Assembly (NCBI RefSeq): GCF_020510425.1
Contig: NZ_JAHBAH010000001.1
Location: 3,515,001 to 3,579,000 of the forward strand
DNA: 64,000 bases
Reading direction: 5' to 3'
Source: Quatrionicoccus australiensis
Lineage (GTDB): Bacteria > Pseudomonadota > Gammaproteobacteria > Burkholderiales > Rhodocyclaceae
Shown: piece by piece, positions 36,585-46,818 of the stretch
Position numbering within the stretch: position 1 is the first letter of the stretch
How the letters are laid out: each line of letters starts with the position of its first letter
Translations under genes and position numbers: made by a program
Notes under the pieces: model-generated
Database searches by the model: none
Told to the model about the DNA's origin: nothing
The model's input: only the letters and a program-made list of their open reading frames with translations

Positions 36585-39500
36585 GTGGCTGTGCAACATC
36601 GCTTTGCCGTGACTACCTGGCTGCAGGTGCTTGCCGTCGTCGTCCTGGGGGGGCTGTTGACGTTCGCGAGCGAGCGCTACGATCACCAGCTGGGCGAGCA
36701 GGCGGAAATGAACCGGATCGAAGCGCAGCTGCGCAGTGCCGCGTTGCGCCTGGAAAAGAATCTGGGCCAGCTCCTGCAGGTCAATTACGACTTCGCGGCA
36801 GCCTTGCCGGCCGACCTGTCGGTCAATCAGGCCGCTCTCGATGGTGTCGCCAGGCGCCTGCTGGCTGCGCATCCACGTTTGATCAATGTCACCCTGTCGC
36901 ACAAGCTGGACGTCGTTTTCGTTTTTCCCGTGAAGGGAAACGAGGCCGTGATGGGCATGAATTACGCCAATCGTCCGTACATCATGAGCAGCTTGCAGCG
37001 CGGCATCGAGGCGCGTGAGACGATCGTGGCCGGGCCGATCAGTCTCGTGCAAAGCGGTCGTCCCGGTCTGGTGGCGCGCACCCCGGTGTTCCCGGCGCGT
37101 GCCGATGGCAAGCCGGGCGAATTTGCCGGGGTGGTATCGACGGCCATCGATTTCGCGGGTTTGCTGGCGGATGCCGGCCTGGCTGGTCCTGCCATGTCTT
37201 TTGTTGTTGCCGTGCGCGGGCGCGACGGTACGGGCGCACAGGGTGAAGTTTTTCACGGCGATCCCGGCTTGTTCAAGCGACCGCATGTTGCCGTCGATCT
37301 GAATCTGCCGGGTGGGCAATGGCATCTGGCGGCGATGCCCAAACCCGGTGGCGAAGACGATGTCCTGCGTCCCTGGCTGATTCGCGGTATCGGCTTCCTG
37401 CTGACGGTGATTGCGATGCTCTGGCTGCTGGCTCGGCAGCGCCAGTCGCTGCCGGCAACGGATGACTGCCCGGGGCTGGACGAGGTATCTGGTAAAAATG
37501 GGCCGGGCAAGGGGCGGATTGGCCTGCGCACCTTCCTGCTCGGTGCATTGCTGCTCGTCCTGTTGCCGATCATCGCGATCAGCGGCTGGCTTTCCTATCT
37601 CAATGCGCGGCAGTCTTCCGGGCAGTTTTCGCAGTCGCTTGCCAGTTCGCTCGGCGAGCGCATCCATGACCGGGTCACCGATTTCTTCGAGGTGCCGCGG
37701 CGGGTCGTTACCTTCAATGTCGAACAGGCAAGAGCCGGACTGCTCGACGTTAATGCGCGCGAGCAGATGATGCAGCGCTTTCTCCTGCAAATCCGTCAGC
37801 AGCCTCTGCTGACCTTCATTTCGGTCGGCCTGGCCGATGGCGAATACTACGGCGGGAGTCGTCCGCCGTTGGGTCCGGACAAGGGCTTGCGCATGATTCG
37901 CGTCCGGAATGCCGATGCGGGGGCCCTGTACATCTATCGAGTCGATGATGCGATCCGGCCGGCTTCCCTGCTCGGCAAGGGGAACAGCAATTTCGATCCG
38001 CGCACCCGCCCCTGGTACAAGGCCGCGATCAGCGCCGGGCACATGGCCTGGTATCCGGCTTACCAGTACGTCATCAACGATGCCGAAGGTGCCTATGACA
38101 CCTGGGGGGTCGGGATGTCAGCGCCGCTCTACGATGCCACCGGGAAACTGATCGGCGTGACCTCTGCGGATGTCGCCCTGTCGCAGCTGGCCGAGTTCCT
38201 GCGCGAACTGACGGCCAATTCGAATGGCGTGGCCTTCATCGCCGAGAGCGGCGGCAAGCTGCTGGCAACGTCATCTTTCGATACGGTCAACCGCAGCAAG
38301 AGCGGCGAAAGCGGGCGTCAGGATCTCGCCGGGAGCAGCAACCCCTTGCTCCGTGCCGCGGGTCTGGCCCTGAATAGTGCCGCGCAACCGGAGGGGACGG
38401 TGCCGCTTACGCTCGACGGCAAGGATTACCTGATCGACTGGCGCAGGCACCAGCTGGAACAAGGGCCGCAACTGACCATCGGGGTCATCGTCCCGAATGA
38501 CAATCTCGATGGCCTGCTCAGCAGTATGTTGCGCAACATCATGTATCTGGTACTGATCGTCATGCTGTTCAGTGTCCTGGTCGGTCTGCTTGCCGCCGAG
38601 TGGGTGTCAGGGCCGCTGATTCATCTGTCGCGCGCCGCCGCCCGGCTGGTTGCCGGCCGCTGGCAGCTCGAGGTCAGCCAGGCGAGCCCGATCCATGAAG
38701 TCGCGTCCCTGTTCGATGCAATGCGTGGCATGGCAGCCCAGTTGCAGCAGCATACCGATCGCCTGGAGAAGCAGGCGGCCGACTTGCGGCGCAGCAATGA
38801 GCGGCTGCAAGTGGAAGTCGAGGAGCGGGCCAGGTCGGAGCAACGCATCCAGGCGCTCAATGTCGACCTGGCAACGCTCAATCAGACCCTGCTGCTCGCC
38901 AAGGAGGCGGCTGAATCGGCCAATCGCGCCAAATCGGTTTTCCTCGCCAACATGAGTCATGAGCTGCGCACGCCGATGCACGGGATCATGGGCATGATCC
39001 AGCTGGTTCGCGGCCGGGTCGGCGATGCCAAGGCGCAACGCCAGCTCGACATGGCCCGGGAGTCGGCCAACCGTCTGTTGCTGATCATCAACGACATTCT
39101 CGACATCTCAAAAATCGAAGCGGATCGCCTGGTCCTCGATGTCGCCGACTTCAAGCTTGACCGGGTGCTCGACAACGTCGTCAGCCTGGTCGGCCTGTCT
39201 GCCGAACACAAGGGGCTGAGCCTGCAGGTCAATGCCGAACCCGGCTTACTGGATCGCACGCTGCTCGGTGATAGCCTGCGGCTTGGCCAGGTTCTGCTCA
39301 ATCTGGCCGGCAATGCGGTCAAATTTACCGAACGGGGCGGCGTCAGCCTGTGCATTCGTCTGCAGGAAGAGACGCCGGGGGGCGTTGTCCTGCGCTTCGA
39401 CGTCGAAGACAGCGGAATCGGCATCACCGCCGAACAACGCGAGCGCCTGTTTGCCGTCTTCGAGCAGGCCGACAGCTCGATGACGCGAAAATATGGCGGC

Positions 39501-40067
39501 ACCGGCCTCGGCCTGGCAATCAGCAAGCGCCTGGTCGAGATGATGGGCGGCAGGATAGGCGTCGACAGCGAGCCGGGACGAGGCAGTACTTTCTGGTTTA
39601 CCGTCTGCCTGGGCAAGGCAGCGGGCAGTGCCTTGCCTTTGCCGCAGCCCGTCCGGGAACGTGCGGAAAGCCGCTTGTTGCGCGAGTTTGCGGGCGCCCG
39701 CATCCTGCTTGTGGAAGATGAACCGATCAGTCAGGAGGTGTCGCGCGGGCTGCTTGAAGAAGTCGGCTTCAAGGTCGATCTGGCCGAGGATGGCGAGATG
39801 GCCCTGAGCCTGGCGCAGGCCGGGCGCTACGACCTGATCCTGATGGACATGCAGATGCCGAAAATGAACGGGGTCGATGCGACGCGGGCGATCCGTGGCG
39901 AATCACTGAACCGGGATGTGCCGATTCTGGCAATGACGGCCAACGCCTTCAGCGAGGACAGGCAGCGTTGCCAGGAAGCCGGCATGAACGATCATATCGG
40001 CAAGCCGGTGGTGCCGGAGGTCCTTTACGAAGCACTGCTCAAGTGGTTGTCGACAGCCACGCGCTGA
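36585..40067 (+). CDS. Hybrid histidine kinase with CHASE and Cache sensors
   Basis: 1160 aa; GTG start 36585 with GGAG about ten bases upstream. Two periplasmic sensors: a CHASE-type domain (about 25-260, with [13 protein letters not shown] and [11 protein letters not shown]) and a dCache-type domain (about 340-640, with [13 protein letters not shown]). Four membrane helices bound them (about 10-25, 265-283, 316-334, 648-668). HAMP and coiled coil precede HisKA ([10 protein letters not shown] near 785), HATPase (DSGIGI, GTGLGL) and a REC ([17 protein letters not shown] near 1040). No HPt is seen, so it would pass phosphate through another protein. Confidence 0.92.
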   Translation: MAVQHRFAVTTWLQVLAVVVLGGLLTFASERYDHQLGEQAEMNRIEAQLRSAALRLEKNLGQLLQVNYDFAAALPADLSVNQAALDGVARRLLAAHPRLINVTLSHKLDVVFVFPVKGNEAVMGMNYANRPYIMSSLQRGIEARETIVAGPISLVQSGRPGLVARTPVFPARADGKPGEFAGVVSTAIDFAGLLADAGLAGPAMSFVVAVRGRDGTGAQGEVFHGDPGLFKRPHVAVDLNLPGGQWHLAAMPKPGGEDDVLRPWLIRGIGFLLTVIAMLWLLARQRQSLPATDDCPGLDEVSGKNGPGKGRIGLRTFLLGALLLVLLPIIAISGWLSYLNARQSSGQFSQSLASSLGERIHDRVTDFFEVPRRVVTFNVEQARAGLLDVNAREQMMQRFLLQIRQQPLLTFISVGLADGEYYGGSRPPLGPDKGLRMIRVRNADAGALYIYRVDDAIRPASLLGKGNSNFDPRTRPWYKAAISAGHMAWYPAYQYVINDAEGAYDTWGVGMSAPLYDATGKLIGVTSADVALSQLAEFLRELTANSNGVAFIAESGGKLLATSSFDTVNRSKSGESGRQDLAGSSNPLLRAAGLALNSAAQPEGTVPLTLDGKDYLIDWRRHQLEQGPQLTIGVIVPNDNLDGLLSSMLRNIMYLVLIVMLFSVLVGLLAAEWVSGPLIHLSRAAARLVAGRWQLEVSQASPIHEVASLFDAMRGMAAQLQQHTDRLEKQAADLRRSNERLQVEVEERARSEQRIQALNVDLATLNQTLLLAKEAAESANRAKSVFLANMSHELRTPMHGIMGMIQLVRGRVGDAKAQRQLDMARESANRLLLIINDILDISKIEADRLVLDVADFKLDRVLDNVVSLVGLSAEHKGLSLQVNAEPGLLDRTLLGDSLRLGQVLLNLAGNAVKFTERGGVSLCIRLQEETPGGVVLRFDVEDSGIGITAEQRERLFAVFEQADSSMTRKYGGTGLGLAISKRLVEMMGGRIGVDSEPGRGSTFWFTVCLGKAAGSALPLPQPVRERAESRLLREFAGARILLVEDEPISQEVSRGLLEEVGFKVDLAEDGEMALSLAQAGRYDLILMDMQMPKMNGVDATRAIRGESLNRDVPILAMTANAFSEDRQRCQEAGMNDHIGKPVVPEVLYEALLKWLSTATR

Positions 40068-40088
40068 CCTTGCCGCCAGCTTTTGCCT

Positions 40089-40967
40089 TCAGCGGGGATT
40101 GGCGAACAGATTCCTGATCTCCCGGTAGTGCTCGTCCGAGGCAGGAACGAAGCCTCTTGCCTTGAGTTCCTGGAGCATGCCGGCCAGCGGCGTGGTGTCG
40201 CCGAGGAAAACCTGTCTGATTTTTGCGACCAGCGCGGGGCACAGGCGGTCGCGCAAGACGAATGGGTCGTAGGGAATGGGCGGCGATTGCCAGATGAGCT
40301 GCAGTTCATCCGGTTTGACCTTGCCCTGGCGCAGCGCTTCGTCAAAAACGCTGCTGGCCACGAAGACGGCATCGACCAGGCCTTTTTGCACGGCCTCGAT
40401 GGAGCGGTCGTGCGAGCCGGAGAAAGTGATGCGCTTGAAATAGGCTTCGGCGGGCATGCCGGTCTGTCTGGCAATTGCCTGGCGCGGCAGGATGGCGCCC
40501 GAGGTGCTGGCCGGGTCGGTCAGGCCAAGTGTGCTGCCGCGCAGTTGTTCCAGCTTGTCGATGCCGCGCTCACGTCGGACCAGCAGCAGCGAGTGGTAAC
40601 TGGCTGCGGTTTCCGGGCTGCTCCGGTTGACGCTCGAAAAAGTGGCAAAAGGCGTGATTCGGGCGCCGCGGCTGACGGCGATGGCATAGGAGGCCGGACC
40701 AAGCTCGGCGAGGTCGATGCTTTCGCCGAGCAGACCTTCGATGGCGGTACTGTAGGACGGCGAGGGGATGACTTCGACGCGCCGCTCCAGGGCTTTTTCC
40801 AGTTGCCGGATCAACGGCTGGTACTGGACGAGTTGCGCGGCCGGGTTCTTGAACGGGGTCAGGGCGAAGCGCAGCGGGCGCGGATCGTCGCAGGCCGGGG
40901 CGGCGCATGCGGGCAGACTGGCGAGCAGGCCGCAGGCGAGTGTCAGGCAGGAGAGTATGTTTTTCAT
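40089..40967 (-). CDS. PhnD-family periplasmic binding protein
   Basis: 292 aa with a signal peptide (MKNILSCLTLACGLL...). Matches phosphate/phosphite/phosphonate-type binding proteins (PF12974): LRFALTPFKNP at the mature N-terminus, ELGPASYAIA, LGLTDPASTSGAILPRQ, and the C-terminal DEHYREIRNLF. No cognate permease or ATPase lies nearby. Its ATG overlaps the stop of the upstream GGDEF/EAL sensor by four bases, so it is probably a ligand-presenting partner for that sensor. It is convergent with the hybrid kinase (22 bases apart). Confidence 0.85.
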   Translation of the reverse strand: MKNILSCLTLACGLLASLPACAAPACDDPRPLRFALTPFKNPAAQLVQYQPLIRQLEKALERRVEVIPSPSYSTAIEGLLGESIDLAELGPASYAIAVSRGARITPFATFSSVNRSSPETAASYHSLLLVRRERGIDKLEQLRGSTLGLTDPASTSGAILPRQAIARQTGMPAEAYFKRITFSGSHDRSIEAVQKGLVDAVFVASSVFDEALRQGKVKPDELQLIWQSPPIPYDPFVLRDRLCPALVAKIRQVFLGDTTPLAGMLQELKARGFVPASDEHYREIRNLFANPR

Positions 40968-43318
40968 GTCGGGGCGAGTGTCGATGTCTGCAGCAGGCGG
41001 CGGGCTGCGTCGCCGGGAACCGGGCGGCTCAGGAAATAGCCCTGGGCTTCGTCGCAGCCGGCAGTTTTCAGGTGCACCAACTGGTCGAGCAGCTCGACAC
41101 CTTCGGCGATGACCCGCATGCGCAGGTTGTGGGCCAGGGTGATGATCGAGGCGACGATCACTGCATCGTCCGGGCTGTTGCGCAGGCTGCCGATGAATTC
41201 CTTGTCGATTTTCAGGCAGTGGATGGGTAGCGTGCGGATGTGGGCGAAGTTCGAGAAACCGTTGCCGAAGTCGTCGAGCGCGATGCCGATGCCCAGCGCT
41301 TCGACTTCGCGCAATACCTTGCCGGCCATTTCGAAGGATTCGACCAGGCTGCTCTCGGTAACCTCGATTTCGAGGAGTGCCGGCGCCACGCCGTGCCTGG
41401 CGAGAAAGCCGGCGAGGCGCTGCGGTAGCTTCTCGTCGTGTAGTTGCCGGGCCGAGACATTGCAGGCGATCGGTACCAGCGGCAGGCCTTCTGCCTGCCA
41501 GGCCGCCAGTTCGCGGCAGCAGGCCTCGGCCACCCAGTCGCCGAGGTCGATGATGAAGCCGGCGTGCTCGGCGAGCGGAATGAAGTCGTTCGGGTAGATC
41601 AGGCCGAACTCCGGGTGCTGCCAGCGAACCAGCGCCTCGAAGCCGACGATGCGATAGTCGGAAAGCCGCACCTTGGGCTGGAAATGCAGCACCAGCTCAT
41701 GCTCGGCAATGGCCCTGGGCAGGCGTTGTTCGAGATTGAACAGGCGGTTGCCGGCCGGATTGAGGTCGGGGTCGTAAAAGGTGTATTTGCCGCGGCCGCT
41801 GCGTTTCGATTGGTACATCGCGGCATCGGCATGCCGGCACAGCGTGTCGAAGTCGTGGCCGTCGCGCGGGAAGAGGGCGATGCCGATGCTGGTGCTGACC
41901 AGGATGTCGTTGCCGTCGAGCTTGTTGAACGGGTGTCCGATCTGTTCGACCAGCTTGGTGGCAATCGTCGCCGTGTCCTCGACGCTTTCCAGGCCGGTCA
42001 GCAGCACGGCGAACTCGTCGCCGCCGAGGCGGGCGACCAGGTCGGATTCGCGCAGCGCCGAGCGCAGCCGGGCCGCCACCGCCTGCAGCAACAGGTCGCC
42101 GACATGGTGACCGAGCGTGTCGTTGATGAACTTGAAACGGTCGAGGTCGAGATAGAGCAGTGCGTAATGCTTGCGGCTGCGCTTGGCGCGCGACAGGTGG
42201 CTGATCACCAGCTCATGGAACATGCGGCGGTTGGGCAGTTCGGTCAGGTGGTCGTGGGCGGCGAGCTTGAAGGCGCGGCGCTTTTCTTCTTCGAGCTGTT
42301 CGATCAGGCCGAGCTTTTCGCCATCGGCGATGGCCAGCGCCGAATACAACTGGCCTTGGCGACGGATGCTGCGCGCCACCCAGTAGGTGGCGAACGCAAT
42401 GATTGCGCTCAGGATGCTGAGCACGAAAAGAAAGCGGTTGCGGTTGCCCTTGTGGCTGGCCAGGGTTTCCTCGACATCGCGGCTGACCGCAACGCTGAAG
42501 GGGTGCCGGGGCAGGGCGCGGAAGCTGGCCAGGTAGAAATTGCCTTCGCCGAACAGGTCGACCGTCACCGACCCCTGCTGCACGTCGCCGGCCGGCAGCA
42601 GACGACCCGGCCCGGCCGGCTTGAGGACCAGCCCGGCCTGGCGGATCTCGGCAATGTTTTCGCCGCTGCTTTTCAGGATCTGGATGACGCCCGACGGGCC
42701 GATGTCGATGTTCTGGTAGAAGCCGAGGAAATAGCCAAGGTCGAGAACGAGCAGCAGGACGCCCCGGGGCTGGCCATCCGTGCCGCGTACCGGATAGAGC
42801 AGCGGCACCTGCCAGGCGTGTTCGTCCGAGGCGGGCAGGGTGGCGACGCGCATGCCGAGCGGCTGCTCGCCGGCAGAATCACGCAACAGTTGCCGCAGGT
42901 CGGCGAGTAGTTCCGGCGCATCCTTGCCCGGCGAAGAGCCATACACCCGGTGCAGGTTGTTGTCGTACAGCGCCAGGCGCAGATAGGCGCGGTCGGTGGC
43001 GCGCATTGCCGTCAGGCGGCTGGTCGCATCGCCGCGTTCGCCTTCGAAATATTCGTTGGCGGCAATCGCCATCAACTGGCCGCGATCGAGTACCTGCGCC
43101 AGATTCTCGGAAATGATCGTCGCCAGGTTTTCCTGCTGGATGCGGGCATTCGTGCCGACCAGCGCCTTTTCGGCGTCCAGGCGCTGCCAGGTGATGCCCC
43201 AGGCCAGGGCCAGCAATGCCAGGCTCAGTGCGACACAGCCAACGAGCAGGGCACGCCAGTCGTTCCGGCTCAGACGCAGCAACCAGGCCTTGCAGCAGAG
43301 CGCGAACGAAAACCTCAC
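40964..43318 (-). CDS. Membrane GGDEF/EAL cyclic-di-GMP protein with dCache-type sensor
   Basis: 784 aa, GTG start 43318 with a weak ribosome-binding site. Membrane helix (about 25-45), periplasmic Cache-like sensor (about 50-295), membrane helix (about 298-320), coiled coil, GGDEF with ARLGGDEF near 431 and an intact inhibitory RESD site, and EAL from about 561 (EALVRW, NVSARQ, DDFGNGFSN, KIDKEF, EGVEL). DDFGNGFSN deviates slightly from DDFGTGYSS. Translationally coupled to the PhnD-like protein. Compare the barrel/PstS-like/GGDEF-EAL operon at 1.8-5.8 kb, which pairs the same classes of protein. Confidence 0.92.
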   Translation of the reverse strand: MRFSFALCCKAWLLRLSRNDWRALLVGCVALSLALLALAWGITWQRLDAEKALVGTNARIQQENLATIISENLAQVLDRGQLMAIAANEYFEGERGDATSRLTAMRATDRAYLRLALYDNNLHRVYGSSPGKDAPELLADLRQLLRDSAGEQPLGMRVATLPASDEHAWQVPLLYPVRGTDGQPRGVLLLVLDLGYFLGFYQNIDIGPSGVIQILKSSGENIAEIRQAGLVLKPAGPGRLLPAGDVQQGSVTVDLFGEGNFYLASFRALPRHPFSVAVSRDVEETLASHKGNRNRFLFVLSILSAIIAFATYWVARSIRRQGQLYSALAIADGEKLGLIEQLEEEKRRAFKLAAHDHLTELPNRRMFHELVISHLSRAKRSRKHYALLYLDLDRFKFINDTLGHHVGDLLLQAVAARLRSALRESDLVARLGGDEFAVLLTGLESVEDTATIATKLVEQIGHPFNKLDGNDILVSTSIGIALFPRDGHDFDTLCRHADAAMYQSKRSGRGKYTFYDPDLNPAGNRLFNLEQRLPRAIAEHELVLHFQPKVRLSDYRIVGFEALVRWQHPEFGLIYPNDFIPLAEHAGFIIDLGDWVAEACCRELAAWQAEGLPLVPIACNVSARQLHDEKLPQRLAGFLARHGVAPALLEIEVTESSLVESFEMAGKVLREVEALGIGIALDDFGNGFSNFAHIRTLPIHCLKIDKEFIGSLRNSPDDAVIVASIITLAHNLRMRVIAEGVELLDQLVHLKTAGCDEAQGYFLSRPVPGDAARRLLQTSTLAPT

Positions 43319-43384
43319 CTTGGCATGATCCGGAATGTAATCGCGCGATTATGTTGCCGCGACGTGACAGGCTTGTGACACCGA

Positions 43385-43840
43385 TCAGCGTGCAAAGCGG
43401 CGCAGCATCAGGTAGCGGCCATCGACGCCGCTCCCGGGGACCAGCGTGAAACCATGGTCACGAAAGCGTTTGGCCTTGGCGCTGGAGACCAGGATGCGAC
43501 CGTTGGCGAAGTTCTTTTCCAGCCACTCGATGCGCGCTCCGAGCAGGGAGCGACCGATGCCCTGGCCGCGATGTTCCTGGGCCACCGCCGAGAGATAGAG
43601 CAGATGCGTCTTGCTCGCCCAGTCGGCGGCCTTGACGCCGCCGATGCCGACGATCTTGCCGGCCTTCTGCGCGATGAAGAATTGCCGGTAAAGACGGCCG
43701 TCGACCGCCTGCAACTCGTCCTGCAGGCGGCGCTGGCCATAATGCTCGGGTTCGGCAAAGGCATTGACGAGCAGCACCAGGGCCGCCTCGACCAGCGGCA
43801 CGCTGCTCGTATCCAGCATTTCGACATGGAATTTGCTCAT
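43385..43840 (-). CDS. GNAT acetyltransferase
   Basis: 151 aa. The acetyl-CoA-binding loop is clear: VAQEHRGQGIGRSLLGARIEW (key QEHRGQGIGRSLL) near residue 90; the C-terminal VSSAKAKRFRDHGF fits the GNAT fold. Substrate unknown. It stands alone between the GGDEF/EAL operon and the paa block. Confidence 0.85.
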   Translation of the reverse strand: MSKFHVEMLDTSSVPLVEAALVLLVNAFAEPEHYGQRRLQDELQAVDGRLYRQFFIAQKAGKIVGIGGVKAADWASKTHLLYLSAVAQEHRGQGIGRSLLGARIEWLEKNFANGRILVSSAKAKRFRDHGFTLVPGSGVDGRYLMLRRFAR

Positions 43841-43951
43841 CGTCTCGACCCATCCTGACGGACTTTCCGGGCGGCCAGCTTAGCCGCCGGATATTTCAGC
43901 CGGGTGACGGTCGAGCATCACCCGGCGCCGTGCCGTTAAGCGTTCTGCCGT

Positions 43952-44734
43952 TCAGGCCAGCCAGGCCGGCGGGCGCTTGTCGAGGAAGGCGGCGATGCCG
44001 TCCTTCGCTTCGTCGGTGGCGCGCTGCCGCGCGATGCGGCGGGCGGTTTCCTCGCTGATGACTTCGTCGATTTTTTGCCCGTCGACCGCTGCGATCAGAT
44101 CCTTGGCTGCCTTCTGTGCCTGCGGGCCGCCCTGCAGCAGGGTCTCGGCGAGTTGTGCGACGGCGGCGTCGAGCGCCTCGGGGGCGACCACTTCGCCGAC
44201 CAGGCCGATCGCCAGGGCGCGTTCGGCGCTAATCCGCTCGGCGCTCTGGAAATAGCGCAAGGCGTGGCGTGGACCGATGGCGCGCAGTACGTAGGGGCTG
44301 ATCGCCGACGGGATGATGCCGAACTTTACTTCCGACGTGGAGAAGGCGGCCGTCGTGTCGGCAATCGCCATGTCGCAGGCCGCAGTCAGGCCGGTGCCGC
44401 CGCCCAGCGCGGCACCCTGGACGCGGGCGATGGTCGGTTTTGACATCTGCGCCAGGGTGCGCAGCATGCGGGCGAACCGGCGTGCGTCGTCGAGATTCTG
44501 TTCCGGCGTGAATTGCGCCGCGCGCTTCATCCAGTTGAGGTCGGCGCCGGCCGAAAAATGCTTGCCGCGCCCGCCAAGGACGACGACCCGTACCGAAGCA
44601 TCGGCATCAAGTTCACGACAGGCGGCGGCGAGTTCGGCGATCAGTTGTTCGTCGAAGGCATTGAGGACGGCCGGGCGGTTCATCCAGATCGTGGCGATCC
44701 GGCCGGCGCGTTCGATTTCGAGGGTCTGGTACAT
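43952..44734 (-). CDS. Enoyl-CoA hydratase/isomerase, LiuC/AtuE-like
   Basis: 260 aa crotonase-fold protein. The position of the first catalytic Glu in classical hydratases is Gly here (GGGTGLTAACD), while the second is kept in STSEVKFGIIPSAISPYVLRAIG-type motif (key SEVKFGIIP, AISPYV), which is typical of methylglutaconyl-CoA hydratase (LiuC) or geranoyl-CoA hydratase (AtuE) relatives. Last gene of the leftward operon, eight bases after paaF. In this context it may act on a branched or dearomatised acyl-CoA intermediate, for example at the ring-cleavage or isomerase step (inference). Confidence 0.8.
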   Translation of the reverse strand: MYQTLEIERAGRIATIWMNRPAVLNAFDEQLIAELAAACRELDADASVRVVVLGGRGKHFSAGADLNWMKRAAQFTPEQNLDDARRFARMLRTLAQMSKPTIARVQGAALGGGTGLTAACDMAIADTTAAFSTSEVKFGIIPSAISPYVLRAIGPRHALRYFQSAERISAERALAIGLVGEVVAPEALDAAVAQLAETLLQGGPQAQKAAKDLIAAVDGQKIDEVISEETARRIARQRATDEAKDGIAAFLDKRPPAWLA

Positions 44735-44742
44735 GATGGTTC

Positions 44743-45516
44743 TCAGCGGTTCTTGAAGCTCGGCTTGCGCTTCTCGGCGAAGGCGGCCATGCCTTCCTTC
44801 TGGTCTTCGAGCGCGAAAGTGGCGTGGAAGACGCGGCGCTCGAAGAGCAGGCCTTCATTCAACGACGATTCAAAGGCGCGATTGACCGATTCCTTGATCA
44901 TCATGATCACCGGCAGCGAGTAGCCGGCAATGGTCTGCGCGGCCTTCAGGGTTTCCTCGAGCAAGGTGTCGGCCGGGAAAATGCGGGCGACCAGGCCGGC
45001 ACGTTCGGCTTCGGCGGCATCCATCATGCGTGCCGAGAGGCACATGTCCATCGCCTTGGCCTTGCCGACGGCGCGCGGCAGGCGCTGCGAACCACCGAGG
45101 CCGGGCATGGTGCCGAGCTTGATTTCCGGCTGGCCGAACTTGGCGGTGTCGGCGGCATAGATCATGTCGCACATCATCGCCATCTCGCAGCCACCGCCCA
45201 GCGCAAAGCCGGCCACCGCCGCGATCACCGGCTTGCGCGCCGTCTTGATGCGCTCCCAGCCTCGGGTGATGTAGTCGTTCTTGTAGGCGTGCATGTAGTC
45301 GTAATCCTTCATCGCGCCGATGTCGGCGCCGGCGGCGAAGGCTTTTTCACTGCCGGTGATGACGATGCAGCCGATGTTTTCGTCGGCTTCGAAGGTGTCG
45401 ACCGCCGCATGGATGCCGGCGATCACGTCGGTATTCAGCGCATTGAGCGCTTCCGGGCGGTTGAGGCGGATCAGGCCGACCTTGCCGATGACTTCGGTGA
45501 GGACTGTCTGGTTCAT
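44743..45516 (-). CDS. paaF: Enoyl-CoA hydratase PaaF-like
   Basis: 257 aa, the length of PaaF. Both catalytic glutamates are present: [11 protein letters not shown] and the [13 protein letters not shown] segment. PaaF hydrates 2,3-dehydroadipyl-CoA in the lower phenylacetate pathway. CGGAGAACACC precedes the ATG. It follows a terminator-like hairpin that separates it from the binding-protein gene, so its expression is probably lower than that of the genes upstream. Confidence 0.83.
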   Translation of the reverse strand: MNQTVLTEVIGKVGLIRLNRPEALNALNTDVIAGIHAAVDTFEADENIGCIVITGSEKAFAAGADIGAMKDYDYMHAYKNDYITRGWERIKTARKPVIAAVAGFALGGGCEMAMMCDMIYAADTAKFGQPEIKLGTMPGLGGSQRLPRAVGKAKAMDMCLSARMMDAAEAERAGLVARIFPADTLLEETLKAAQTIAGYSLPVIMMIKESVNRAFESSLNEGLLFERRVFHATFALEDQKEGMAAFAEKRKPSFKNR

Positions 45517-45527
45517 GGTGTTCTCCG

Positions 45528-45561
45528 AAAAAATGGCCGCCGGGTGTTAACCCTGGCGGCC
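45528..45561 (-). terminator. Internal terminator/attenuator between binding-protein gene and paaF
   Basis: Minus strand: GGCCGCC-A-GGG stem, TTAACA loop, CCC-GGCGGCC, then ATTTTTT. It sits after the livK-type stop and directly before paaF's ribosome-binding site, so it should lower read-through. Confidence 0.75.
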
Positions 45562-45586
45562 GAACAGTGCAGCAGGGAAGATCGAA

Positions 45587-46732
45587 TTACTGGGCGATGG
45601 TCCAGTCGCCGCTCTTGACTTCGAGCATGCGGAAAGCGGAAAGGTCGAGGCCCATGTGGTCGGTAGCCGACATGTTCACGATGCCGCCGGTGCCGACGTA
45701 GCCCTTGGTCGCTTCGAGGGCGTCGCGGACCTTGGCCTTGTCGGTGGAATTGGCACGTTTGATCGCGTCGACCGCCAGCATCAGGCCGTCGTAGGCATGG
45801 CCGCCAAAGGTCGAGACATCGGTTTTCCAGCGTGCTTCAAAAGCCTTGCTGTAGCCGACGGCAACTGCCTTCTGCGGGTCCTTGTCGTTGAGCTTGTTGG
45901 CGACGAGCAGGGCGGCAGCCGGCAGGCGGATGCCTTCCGCAGCCGGGCCGGCGAGCTTGATGAACTCTTCGGAAGCGACGCCATGCGCGTGGTAGAGCGG
46001 TAGATTGACGCTCAACTGCTTGAAGTTCTTGGTGGCGATCGCCGGCCCCTGGCCGAGACCGAAGATGAATACCGCCTGCACGCCGGGCGTGCCCTTGATC
46101 TTGGTCAGCTGCGGGCTCATGTCGGTATCCTTCGGCCCGTAGGTCTCGTTGGCGACCAGCGTGATGCCGTACTTGGCGGCAACGCCTTCGCTTTCCTTCT
46201 TGCCGGAACCGCCGAAACCGCTGGTTTCGGAGAGCAGGGCGACCTTGCTGATGCCGCGCTTCTTCATGTCCTCGAAGACCTTTTCGGCGGCCATGCGGTC
46301 GGTGTGCGGCGTCTTGAACAGCCATTTCTTGACCGGCTCGACGATGACCACGGCGCCGGCCAGCGAGATGAACGGAATGCCCGCCTTCTCGACCAGCGGA
46401 GCAGCCGACATGGTGGCGCCGGTGGTGGTGCCGCCGACCAGCACGTCGACCTTGTCGTCCTCGATCAGGCGCTTGGTGAAGCCGTTGGCCTTGCCGGCAT
46501 CGCTACCGTCGTCGTAATGCACCAGTTCCAGCGGTCGACCGAGTACGCCGCCCTTTTTGTTGATGTCTTCGACGTACATCTGCAGGGTTTTCAGTTCCGG
46601 ATCGCCGAGGAAGGCGGCCGGACCGGTGACGGAAAGGACCGAACCGATCTTGATCGGGTCGGCAGCGAAGGCACTGAATGCGCCAAGAATCAGGACGGCG
46701 CCGGCAGCAAGCTTTTTGATGCTTTTATTCAT
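45587..46732 (-). CDS. Branched-chain-type (LivK/HAAT) ABC substrate-binding protein
   Basis: 381 aa from ATG 46732 (GGAGGAGA upstream). Signal peptide cleaves after AFA; the mature protein starts ADPIKIGSVLSVTGPAAFLGDPEL, the HAAT-family start. Further landmarks: KRLIEDDKVDVLVGGTTTGATM and FGGHAYDGLML. Periplasmic ligand binder for the LivHMGF-type transporter encoded in the divergent operon. Genomic position inside the paa operon suggests an aromatic acid such as phenylacetate as ligand (inference). A short hairpin (GCCCGGT/ACCGGGC, 46784-46809) lies between it and paaJ. Confidence 0.85.
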   Translation of the reverse strand: MNKSIKKLAAGAVLILGAFSAFAADPIKIGSVLSVTGPAAFLGDPELKTLQMYVEDINKKGGVLGRPLELVHYDDGSDAGKANGFTKRLIEDDKVDVLVGGTTTGATMSAAPLVEKAGIPFISLAGAVVIVEPVKKWLFKTPHTDRMAAEKVFEDMKKRGISKVALLSETSGFGGSGKKESEGVAAKYGITLVANETYGPKDTDMSPQLTKIKGTPGVQAVFIFGLGQGPAIATKNFKQLSVNLPLYHAHGVASEEFIKLAGPAAEGIRLPAAALLVANKLNDKDPQKAVAVGYSKAFEARWKTDVSTFGGHAYDGLMLAVDAIKRANSTDKAKVRDALEATKGYVGTGGIVNMSATDHMGLDLSAFRMLEVKSGDWTIAQ

Positions 46733-46818
46733 GGGTTTGTCTCCTCCACGGGGTGTTGTCGGTACTGCGGTTAAAACGGTTTTGCCCGGTTTACAAGCGT
46801 GGACCGGGCGGCGGGATT

